This document shows positions 54,607 to 64,000 of a DNA stretch of 64,000 nt, piece by piece. Made by a program: the position numbers and the translations under genes. The DNA comes from Coriolopsis trogii (lineage: Eukaryota; Basidiomycota; Agaricomycetes; Polyporales; Polyporaceae). The notes beneath the pieces are model-generated. The model worked only from the letters and a program-made list of their open reading frames with translations. It was not told the DNA's origin and made no database searches. The stretch lies in contig JAHYIO010000037.1 of assembly GCA_020543525.1 (NCBI GenBank), positions 1,922,001-1,986,000 of the forward strand. Direction: 5' to 3'. How positions within the stretch are numbered: the first letter of the stretch is position 1; every line of letters starts with the position of its first letter.

Positions 54607-56000
54607 GGAAGAACGAATCGTCAACCAATAGAGAGACTCGGAGGGTATGGCTCCTTTGCCACTATCGAATGTACGTGTGCTGGCGGGTGACCGCGATCGC
54701 CGAAAAACACGTCGTTCTTGCCCTCAGGAATCTAGACACTACGTGCGAGAGTGTCGCTTGACGAGTAGTTGATCAGGCAATGCCATTGTGGCGTACTGCG
54801 TGATCCGTGAACCATGCGCTCCTCGTGTCCGAGCATCCTGTCGTCATGTCGTTCTCTGAGAGAATGCCGGTAGACACTCACAGTGCATAGTCAGACACGG
54901 CCGTACTTCTGTCCAGGAATAAGTTCAGCGGCTGGATTGTATGGCCAGGTGTTTATCAACGACCGACATGTCATTGGCAGCTCTCGAAATGCTCCGAGTA
55001 GCGGCATGATCCTATGTCATATGCCCACGCGGTACCCCTCAGTAGTACATCGCAAGTAGCCTTGCGACGTTTGCCACCGGCCGCAGGACCTCTCCTGGGA
55101 AACGGCGGCCGAAGATGACGTGTGGAGAAGTGAGGACGGGCCGCCAACAGTGGGCTGGCAAAACCGTAGATTGAGGCTGTACTTTGCCAGTGATTTGCGA
55201 TACAAGGAAGGTAGTAAGCTGTCGCATGGGGCAACGACTCGGCCGCCAACGATGGCGGCTTCCGCACGCCGAAAGCTTGAGGCTGACTGACCTATCCAGG
55301 GCTTGGATCATACCAGAAGTGAACGGCCGCAAAAACCTTCGCACCTGTGATTACAAGATCAAGAGCAAGTGAAGGGATCGCACAAGGCGGTACACTCAGG
55401 GTCGGAGAAATGCGACGATGTTAACCTCACGAACGCACCCTTGCGTGACGGTGTTTGACCATATTTGGCGTGATGTACACCGTGAGTCTCCACGTTCTCT
55501 GCCCAGGCCTCTCCCCGCTGCGCGATTCAATGCGACCAGCGGCGATACCTCCCCGCGGCGCGACCCTGGAGGCTAGACGCCGCTTTTCCCTGGCGAGGGA
55601 ATGACTATGTGCGACGTGCGGTGCAGAACTCTCTCGGCATGGTTATGAGCTGGAATATTAATGCTCGCGGCCCTGCCTCCCCGACTCGTCGACAATCGCG
55701 CGCGCCCGGACCCGCGCCACCGTGATCTTGGGTGATAGTGATGAGTGTTCGGCCATAGCAGTACAAGATAGTCGGTCTAGACTCGAGATATATATATGCA
55801 TCGATCTTCTGGGTGCTGATGATATCGTGGAAGCGTGTGGATGTATGTATGCGTACAAGATGCGATCTTCGAATGTCGTCAAGTCAATCTGGGAGGTGGC
55901 GGTGACCAGTCATATGGTCATAGAGTACACGAAAGGCGAACGCGAACAAGGGAGACATGGAAGACATGGGAGACAACCGGTCAGCGGTCAGCAGTCACAG
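54607..56000. other. convergent intergenic region
   Basis: About 1.4 kb between the serine racemase-like gene (+) and NUP42 (-). No gene, repeat or RNA supported. Confidence 0.6.
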
Positions 56001-58432
56001 TCACCGCACCTCCTTGGGAGGAATCCACTCGGGGATGTTCTTCCAGTCAAACTTCTCGCTCTCGCTCCGGAACGCGTCCATCGCATCCTTCGGCACGAGC
56101 TCGATGTAGTTTGGCGGCAGAAGGTCGTCGTACTTTGTCCGCCCGGGCTTGTACAGCTGCTTCCGCCTCGCAGCCGCAAAGTCGGGCTTCGTCGACTTGC
56201 TCACCGACAGCCCGAGCGCCCCGGCAGTCGACGTCGTCGTCGACATCGGTTGGGCGCCAAAGAAGGAAGACGAGGATGGGCCTGTCGATGTCGCCGTGGA
56301 CATCGCAGAAGAAAAGTTGGAAAGCCCGAGGCCGTTGAGCCCGCTGGGCTGGGCAGATAGTGCGTTTGCGCCATTGCCATTCGGCTGGTTCGTGAGCGAG
56401 CCCAAGACAGACGTCGGCTGCTGTTGTGTCCCTGTCGACCCGAATGCGGACTGCACGGGTGCTGTTGACGGAGTACCAAACGCCGACGTCGTCCCGGTAG
56501 TTGAGCCAGATCCGAACGCGGATTGTACGGGGGCTGTCGATGCGGCGCCGAACGCAGAAGGAGCACCAGCATTTGTGCCTCCTCCAAAGGCAGTTTGGCC
56601 GAACGCAGACCCTCCAGGAGCCTTCGCAGCAGCGGCGAGCCCGAAAGCCGACGGCTGTCCCCCTGCGAAAGCAGAAAATGCACCACCCCCGCCGCCAGAG
56701 GGAGCCGGGTTGCTTGTCCCAGAGGGTGTGGGATTTGCGAACGAAGAGAAACCCCCACCGCTGGAACCTGCCGCTGTCGATGCGGACCCAAACGCGGGTT
56801 TGCCGAAAGCACTCTGGCCGAAAGAGGACTGACCAAAGGCAGACGTACTCTGTGGCACCCCGAAGGCAGAAGCGGTGGACCCTGACGCCGGCTGGCCGAA
56901 CGCGGACGATGTGCTGCCTGAGGCGGGCTGACCGAATGCTGACGACGTGCCCGAGGCAGGCTGACCAAAGGCCGACGTAGTGGGGCCGGCGGCGGGTTGG
57001 CCAAACGCTGACGTGGTAGTACCAGAGGCAGGTTGGCCAAACGCTGATGTAGCTGGGGCTGCAGCCGGCTTCCCGAATGCACTCTGGCCGAATGCAGGTT
57101 GACCAAAGGCAGATGTAGCTGGGGCTGGTTGGCCAAAGGCTGACGTAGTCGCTCCAGACGCAGGCTGTCCGAACGCTGACGTCGTCCCTTGCGCAGGAGC
57201 ACCAAAGGCCGATGTGCCCGAACCCTGCGCAGGCGCACCGAAGGCTGACGTGCCTTGTGCAGGTTGACCAAACGCAGATGTAGAGTTTCCCGCGGGTGCA
57301 CCGAACGCAGACTGGACTGTTCCTCCCGCTGGTGCTCCGAACGCAGAAGTGGTGGCGCCCTGTACGGGTTGGCCAAAGGCCGATGTGCCCGCAACAGCCT
57401 GGCCAAATGCCGAGCCGCCGCCAGCTGCAGGTTTTCCAAACGCAGCCTGCCCAAACGCGGGCTGTCCAAAGGCTGATTGCCCAAACGCAGACCCTGTAGC
57501 GGGGCCAGTGGCGGTCCTGCCACTGACTCCGGAGCCGCCGAACGCTGACGTGCTGGATCCTGAGTTACCGGACGCGCCTCCGAAGGCGCCGAATCCTGAA
57601 GCTTTGCCGAAGGCGGACGATGAGGTAGGAGCCCCAAATGCTGAAGTGCTCGTACTTGCGCTGCCGAACGCAGAAGAGCCTGGTGTCCACCCTGTGGGGG
57701 TGCCACCAGAAGCCTGCACCTCATAGTTTGTGACTGCGTGCGAGTGCATGCTGGGGACGTTGGCGCGTGCGGTAGTGAACTGGGCTTGAGCAGCGGCGGT
57801 CTTGTCGGCCTCGTACTTCAACTGTTGTGGCGGGCGTCGGATTGAGCCTACGAACAAAGGCGAGGGAAAGTGGACGCACATATTCCTGAGTAGTACCGGC
57901 ACGTGCAGCTTGTACGGCCTTCACTCGCATCTCCTCCATCGACTCGTCGAGGTTTGTGATTAGGTTGGGCTGACATTTGGCTGGGCCATAGGAGGACAAT
58001 GGCCAGATAGGCTTTTCACTGTCAAGGTCGCGCGAGATAGATTCGACGCTGAAGTTGTCCGTGCGCATGCGTGACATTGAAGAGCAATGTCAGACGGGCT
58101 TGAGGGCGGGTAGAGGAGGGAGAGGTGCGAACGTGAAGAGGGCGTTGGTGGCTGCTGTGGCTGAAGACGTGGTGGCAGAGGCGGTCCATGACTGGTCTGA
58201 GGTGTAGTGTGAAATTCAGACATGTATTAAACAACAAGGTGAGTACACATTAGCCAAGACAAGGAGAGAACAAAAAGGACGCACTTCCGAACCCGCCTTG
58301 TCTTTGGCCATCGCGTGGGTGCTCGTTCCTACAGGCGTTTCCGAACTTGCATGTACCTCGCAGAAAGTATTGACAGACAACCTACATGTCGTCGTTAGTA
58401 TAGAGCAGTCCGCGAGACGATGGACGTACCAT
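56001..58432 (-). CDS. NUP42: nucleoporin NUP42-like, CCCH finger plus FG repeats
   Basis: Five exons (58432-58430, 58381-58285, 58196-58133, 58048-57880, 57821-56001) sum to 2154 nt, 717 residues. The first coding exon is only the ATG; the splice to VVCQYFLRGTCKFGNACRNEH gives a single CCCH zinc finger (C-x7-C-x5-C-x3-H). After ISRDLDSEKPIWPLSSYGPAK and an LDESMEEMRVKAVQAARAG helical segment come about 400 residues of SAFG/FGQ repeats (ASGTTTSAFGQPA and variants), the FG-Nup signature, and a C-terminal conserved end (LYKPGRTKYDDLLPPNYIEL, then NIPEWIPPKEVR). NUP42 sits on the cytoplasmic filaments of the nuclear pore and works with Gle1 in mRNA export. The FG region is DNA-repetitive. Confidence 0.92.
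56280..57720 (-). repeat. FG-repeat-encoding DNA repeats in NUP42
   Basis: Dozens of imperfect repeats of about 24-45 nt coding for SAFGQPA-type units. Divergence between units is moderate, so old and recent copies are mixed. Confidence 0.85.
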
Positions 58433-58732
58433 TCTATCTGCTGAGGGAAGTCGAGAAAGGGAGGAGGTAGCCAACGATAGTACACCACAGCGTGCTCAGT
58501 GAACACAGTGGTGTCTGGGGTACTACGTCCAGGTTTGGCAGGAGATGCACCCCAAGACCCTAGACACCGCGAGCTTCAGTTGGTGCACCAAGTCCAAGTC
58601 TCGCTTGTCTGCAACGCTCTCTCGCCGTCGACTACCTCATCGCGTCTCCTCCCACACGTCGACCATTCTATCTCCCCTGGATTTACTTTGTACTCTGTGT
58701 GCTGTAGTCGCTCTTGTTAGACCGAAGACGCC
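58433..58732. promoter_or_regulatory. divergent promoter region between NUP42 and TAF4
   Basis: About 300 bp between two divergent core genes. No TATA box is seen on either side, as usual for housekeeping promoters. Regulatory elements are not identifiable by eye. Confidence 0.4.
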
Positions 58733-60530
58733 ATGAAGGCCGATGACAATCCCCAACCAGCAACCTCCACCTCCACATTTTCCGCGGCGCAGTGGCCGCC
58801 CGCTAGTCGTATGTGCATATATATCATCGAAAGCTGAACATCTGTTCATACTTAGCCAGAAATACCCATCGACCCTGCGCTCCAGCAGCAGTCTCAACAT
58901 CCGACACACCCGACGTAAGTCGCTCTCGACAGCTTAGTCGCAGACTGTCTCGTATTGATTTTGCTCCACAGACCTAACCCATACGCGCATTATCAGTATG
59001 GGCATTATCCGCAAACAACCTATAGCCATTACCCGCAGTATGCACCGCAGGCCCATCAGCAACAAGCCTCGCAAGCAACACCGTCACAGACCCCGATACA
59101 GACACCCGCGACATCACAAGCCAATGTTTCTACTGTCATCCGGCCGGTGACACAGCCAACACAAACACAAACGCAGTCGGGAGTGGATACAACAGACGTT
59201 GCGACATTGAATGACGCGCTGGGGAGTGCAGGAGTGGACCTTCGGGTGAGTATCCATATTCTTCAGAGCATCCCCTCCTGGTTATCCCACCGTCGCACTC
59301 CGCCTTGTGAGCTGCTCTCTTTGTTATTGGTCGTCGTATCCGCGCCAATGAATCGAAGGCTGGCACAGGCGGAAAGCTGGCTGCAAGAGTGGTTAAGAAT
59401 GTCGCACATGGCATCCTCTTCGTTCTCGACGAGCTTTTGTGCATGTTCGAGGTCACTGGTGTCAAGTATGCCTTGGGGCTGAAACCATGCGTGTTGAACA
59501 TTGGTCTAGTCCCAATTCATGCGCAGCAGTCAACATTGGCAATGCATCACCTGCTTCGCAGGACATTTACGGGAAATGTCATACAAATGGATATCGTGAT
59601 CGTGACATGAGCCCCGAACTAATACTTCAATAGGCGGAAGAAGAGACACTGCAACGAACCAATGACCAATACTACTCATATCGACCCTATGAAGACCGCT
59701 CGCGAAAGCAGCCCGACAAGCCCCGGTTTGACCCCATCGCCCTGGGGAGCACGATGCGCACCATCAGTGCGCGCTACAAAGTATCGAACGTCCCGCAAGA
59801 TTCCATCGACTACCTCGCGCTCGCGCTCCGCACCCGTCTCCAAAGTCTCATCACCGCCATGATTGCGGCCGCGAAGCACCGCACAGACACACATTTTGAC
59901 CAGCCCCCGAGCACATACGAGGACGGGACGCCGATGTGGAGCATCAAGGTACGCTCGGACGTCGCGAAGCAGCTCGAGGCGCTGCAGAAGGCGTACCGCG
60001 AAGAAGACGTGCGCGAGCGGCGGGAGCGGAAGGAACGGTTGGACGCGCAGGCTGCACAAGCCGCCGCGCTCACCGCCGCGGCCAACGGCGCCCCAGCGGA
60101 AGGGGCCCCGGCGGAGGAAGAAGGTGGGCCGAAGAAGAAAAAGAAGAAGGACGGCCCGGGGGTCACTGCGCGGAACATGTCGGAGGACGTGCGGAAGAAG
60201 ATGTCGAACGCGGTCGCGAGCCACGCCGCAGGCTTGGGGACGGGCAAGTACGCGTGGATGTCGGCAGCGAGCGCGGCGACGCCCGCGAAACCCAAGCCTG
60301 CACCTGCGTCGACGAGGGGCAATACGCCGGCGACGACGACGGCTCCTGCGGCGGGGGCTTCTGCGGCGTCCAGTTGGGCGCGGCCGTACCAGGGCTCGAA
60401 GGTGTCGTCGCAGCAGCCGCAGAAGGATGCGGATGGGCGGATGGCGGTCACCCTCGCCGACGCTGTCTTCGTGGTCACGAACGAGAAGGGACATGGTGGT
60501 GGGCGCGGAGCAGCAAAAGTCTGGACATGA
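58733..60530 (+). CDS. TAF4: transcription initiation factor TFIID subunit TAF4
   Basis: Four exons (58733-58805, 58860-58914, 58972-59245, 59634-60530) sum to 1299 nt, 432 residues. The N-terminal about 110 residues are Gln/Tyr/Pro-rich (YGHYPQTTYSHYPQYAPQ). The conserved TAF4 histone-fold part follows: DVATLNDALGSAGVDLR joined to AEEETLQRTNDQYYSY, RFDPIALGSTMRTISARYKV, DSIDYLALALRTRLQSLIT and the C-terminal MIAAAKHRTDTHFDQ, WSIKVRSDVAKQLEAL, then a charged linker with a KKKKKKD run and the TFIID-typical end MAVTLADAVFVVTNEKG. TAF4 pairs with TAF12 in TFIID at promoters. The intron between GVDLR and AEEE is about 388 nt, far longer than the other introns here. Confidence 0.9.
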
Positions 60531-60964
60531 GACTGAACAATGGATTGGTGGTAAACCCGGATACTCACCCGTACAATGGCTGATGTTATCGTGTCTTCAT
60601 TGTTCCTAAGATATCCACCACGACGGCTTCATCCGGGCCACTCTCAGGGCGGTCATTGTGATGCAAATGGGGGAGAGACCGATTGTATAAACCCATATGT
60701 ACTATGGTGGCTGTGGATCGCGGTTCAGGCGGAAGAGCTTCTACTGCTCAAGGCTTCATTGCGCCAACGGTATATCGATGTATCGCTAGTTTTCGTATGT
60801 TGGAGGAACTGCTTGTTGTCGCGATTGGCAGACTCCACCGTCGCAGGTTACATACTCTACGTAGCTCGTGCCGCAGAGCGGCTGTGGCTTGATCCTCACC
60901 ACCACCATCTCCTCCATTCTCAGCTTCTTCTCGTCGTGCTTGTAGGATCCTGTGTCCAACTCCT
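60531..60964. other. intergenic region
   Basis: About 430 bp between TAF4 and the methionine aminopeptidase, both on the plus strand; presumably the latter's promoter. No gene supported. Confidence 0.6.
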
Positions 60965-62927
60965 ATGCAATCACTATTTTCTCGAAATGCTTTACGACCA
61001 GGCTGTTGTTCACACCCAACACGACGATTCGCAAGACAGCCTCAGCGATGGCTCCCAAACCTCAGGCGACACTTGAGCTCAGCTGACGATGCACCAGAAA
61101 CTCAGCCCTCAGAACACGATCTCCGCTACGGCCACTACGAGGTGATTCTCCCAGAAGAGCCGTTCGTCTGGGGCACGTCGCACATCATCCCGCGAGCGGT
61201 GCCTCCATTCATCCCTAGACCGCCCTATGTGCATGACCTAGGCGACCCCGACCCGGATAATGCTCCCACTGACGAGGATCATCTGTCTGCGACACGACGC
61301 ACGCTGATCACTGACGCAGAGGATCTGGTGCGTCTTCGGGCCGCAGCGAAGCTGGCGGCGAAGACTTTGCAGTGGGCGGGGACGTTGGCGAAGGTGTGTG
61401 GATGTTCTGGCTTTGTTATTTCGGGACTGCGACGAGCGCGGCCACTCAGGACGGATGGCGGGACAGGCGGTGCAGAGGCTTCCAACTGGAGACGCAACCT
61501 GAGTCCGTAGCGGGAGTATTGTGTCTCTCGGTATCCAACAGTGTTTGCATGATGCATGGGACTTTCTGAAACAATATCTTGGGGCGCGGCTGGAAAGCAG
61601 CATGCGTTGATTGTCGCTCTTTCACAGTATTCGACGGTTTGTCTCGAATGCGGTACGTCCCCCGAGACGAGAAGCTCGCCAGTAGGGCGAACGGCTTCCG
61701 GCTCTGAAGAGTGACCAGCGGTGGGTTGCATCGAACATATGCAGGGTGCGAGTTCGCAACGTCGCACTCTTGCTCCATCAGTCTGGCCGGGAATGGGATC
61801 TTGGCCTGCTATGTCAAACTATGATGCATTACTTTGCAACTTGGAAAGACCGGACTTCACAGTGCTAACCTCTCGTGACAGATAGGCATAACGACAGACG
61901 CGATCGACGAGCAGGTGCACGAATTCATCCTCGCGCACGGCGCGTACCCGTCGCCTCTACGTTACAAAGGCTTCCCCAAAGCGTGCTGCACGAGCGTAAA
62001 CAACATCATCGCACACGGCATTCCTGACGAGTTGAGCCCGAGTCTCTCCTAATGTCCTGCTCGCGCTCACCATCCGCGGGACTCCCCGCCTCCGACCCGG
62101 ACCTACCAGCCGGCCGCTGCAAGACGGGGATATCATCAACATCGACATCACTGTCTACCTCGGCGGCTTCCACGGAGACACATCCCGAACAATCCTCGTC
62201 GGCGACGTCGTGCGTGCCATCACTATACACATCCCTCTCTCCCTCGAGCACAGCTGATAGCCATATCCCTACAAACACCCAGGACGGCAAGGGCCGGGAC
62301 CTCGTCCATGCGACCGACAGTGCCCTAGCAGCAGGTATCGCGGCGTGCGGACCCGGGCGGCCATTCAGGGACATCGCGCGCAGCATCCGGGATGCCCTCC
62401 GGGGCAGGGACTATTGCGTCTCGCCGATGTTCACGGGCCATGGAATAGGGCGGGAGTTCCACCGGAGACCGTGGATATACCACGTCCGTAAGTCCAGGCC
62501 TTCCTCCAATCTTATCAACGCTTCGCATCGATATGCAACGCCGTTGCAGCGCTGTAGCATTGTGGCAAAGGGTCCTGTGTCGAACGCGCGACGGCTGACG
62601 TATGCATTGTAGTGAACGAGGAACCGGGAACAATGGAACCCGGCGATTGCTTCACCATTGAGGTGAGCTTCTTCTGACATACTGCGTACGCCTGAATTTG
62701 TGATTGTGATGTCTTTCCGTCCCCTCCAGCCGGCTGTCATACAAGGCAGCGAGCCTGCCGGGTTTACCTTTCCTGACGGCTGGACCGTGTCGACCGAGGT
62801 ACGTGCACAACATGCTCGGTATCAGACATCCATTGACTGTCCACTCCAGAACTGCGCACGGTCTGCACAGGCTGAGCACATGGTATACATCACGCATGAC
62901 GGCGTAGAAGTATTGACGAAACCGTAG
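60965..62927 (+). CDS. methionine aminopeptidase, type I, mitochondrial (MAP1D-like)
   Basis: Seven exons (60965-61393, 61882-62030, 62110-62209, 62283-62487, 62613-62662, 62730-62798, 62850-62927) sum to 1080 nt, 359 residues. The N-terminus [15 protein letters not shown] is basic and lacks acid residues, a mitochondrial presequence. The pita-bread metallopeptidase follows: [22 protein letters not shown] with the first His, [23 protein letters not shown] with two Asp ligands, [16 protein letters not shown] with His, and ligand Glu residues in CFTIEP and [16 protein letters not shown]. It removes initiator Met from mitochondrial proteins. Compared with cytosolic Map1 it lacks the zinc fingers. 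The first intron is about 488 nt. Confidence 0.93.
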
Positions 62928-63092
62928 TCAACGGCCCCTGCCTTCACGGTCAGCAGCCATCACCAGAGAGCATGCTCAATATATTACTTGCTACAGATCA
63001 GATTCAATGAGAGAGAGAGCGTTATATACAGGAATCACACTATCAGAGCATCAGACACAACACAATAAAGCGACCCGAGCCGGAAGAACCAA

Positions 63093-64000
63093 TCACGTCG
63101 GGACCGATACACGTTCTTGCACGAAGAACGACAACACCTGCGTCAAGTCCACGTCCTTCTCCCCCAGCACCGTCGCGCTCTTCGCAATCACCGGCTTCGC
63201 CTTGTTCAGCAGCGCCTGCAAGTCCGCCGCCATCTCGCCCTTCATCCCCCGCCGCAGCCGCTCGGCCATCGTCATGGACGCCTTGAGCGCCCGCCGCTCC
63301 TTCAGCGATGCCGCGTCCTGTGGCTGCCCCTCAACCATCATGTCATCCCCGTCCGGCTCATTCGATGGCGCGTCGAATTCGGGTTTCGAGAGCCACATGG
63401 CGAGCTGGGTGACAGCGTAGAGAAGCGCGGCCTCGAGATTCCGCCGCGTCACCGCCACGGTGTCTCGCACGTCGAGCGCTTTCTCGCCCGACGTCGCAGG
63501 CGTCAGCGCCTGCGTCGGCGGACGGTCGACGAGGAGACGGAGGATGTCGAGCGAACAGTTGCCGAGCTCGAGCAGCGTGCCTAGAGACGCAGGTTCTCCG
63601 AGGACGACTTTGGAATGCTGCGGAACGTCGTGTGGACCCATGTGAGTATGGGTGGATGCCGTATACGAGGAATGCGAGCACTCACCGGTACAATCATCGC
63701 TTGTGACACTTGCCAGTCCTCGGGCTCTCCGAGGAGGACGGTCTCCGCGCTGCTGATGTCTATCAGCGCCGATAGGAGCGTGCTCGACAGTCGGTATAAG
63801 CGGTGCACGAGACGAGCGAGGAATGGCCGCTTCATCGGGTTCACGGCTTCGGACGGGTTCTTGACGGACGCAGAGGCTCTGTCTGCCTCAAATCTGGTCC
63901 GTTCCTCGGCCGTGATGGGTTCGAAGAGGCTCGCAAGGTGATTGGGGTGGGTGAGAGCATAGTTGAGTTGCTGAAGGAGGAGTAGCGCGTCGGTGGTGAA
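63093..64000 (-). CDS. NUP188-like nucleoporin C-terminal part
   Basis: The gene enters from the right edge. Two exons are visible (64000-63686 and 63617-63093), 280 residues, with stop at 63093. The protein is helical and hydrophobic-rich: LLLLQQLNYALTHPNHLASL, PFLARLVHRLYRLSSTLLSAL, EDWQVSQAMIVPHSKVVLGEP, SLGTLLELGNCSLDILRLL, LEAALLYAVTQLAMWLS and the C-terminus LTQVLSFFVQERVSVPT. SLGTLLELGN and the surrounding helices fit the end of fungal NUP188, a scaffold nucleoporin of the inner ring. Assignment rests on this short match and overall alpha-helical character, so it is moderate. It lies convergent to the methionine aminopeptidase (165 bp apart). Confidence 0.6.

Noticed and set aside
56201..57724. 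Long frame of Leu/Arg/Ser-rich sequence inside NUP42
   Set aside because: Out-of-frame translation of the FG-repeat DNA.

Overview
The window reads as nuclear DNA of a filamentous basidiomycete, most likely an Agaricomycete of the polypore type. Nearly every gene is cut by many short introns (about 48-75 nt, GT..AG). Typical basidiomycete families are present: a polyporopepsin-type aspartic peptidase without signal peptide, an orphan seven-helix membrane protein, a Crinkler/RHS-type NTPase-nuclease, lactose-permease-like sugar porters and a many-exon P450. Core eukaryotic genes (DENR, SAP18, NEDD8, TAF4, NUP42, a NUP188-like end) are intact. Exon joins were derived by reading splice signals and checking that exon lengths sum to whole codons; none has transcript support.

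Layout. 1-10 kb: the end of an MFS drug/polyamine porter (+), a small unknown protein with a TATA promoter (+), DENR (-), class II DAHP synthase (-) and a 7TM protein (-). 10-19 kb: a NADAR-domain protein with a long Pro-rich region (-), an aspartic peptidase (+) and a LARP7/Pof8-like La-related protein (-). 19-33 kb: a cytochrome P450 (+), two tandem lactose/cellodextrin-type MFS porters (-), a MYND zinc-finger protein (+) and a third sugar porter (-). 33-35 kb holds only coding-like fragments. 35-44 kb: a Crinkler/RHS-like protein (+), NEDD8 (+), an AlkB-like dioxygenase (-), SAP18 (+) and an F-box/nucleotidyltransferase-like protein (-). 45-51 kb: a PX-domain GH18 chitinase fusion (+) and an SDR (-). 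52.9-64 kb: an intron-containing tRNA-Thr (+), a serine racemase/threonine dehydratase (+), NUP42 (-), TAF4 (+), a mitochondrial methionine aminopeptidase (+) and a NUP188-like C-terminal end (-).

The genes do not form one pathway cluster. The three sugar porters plus P450, chitinase, aspartic peptidase and DAHP synthase suit a saprotroph, but only the two adjacent lactose-permease-like porters are clearly a local unit (a tandem duplication). The most unusual observations are a predicted one-nucleotide exon in the aspartic peptidase, the PX-chitinase fusion, the Crinkler/RHS-like gene, the NADAR architecture, a probable GC-AG intron in DAHP synthase, and a coding exon consisting only of the ATG in NUP42.
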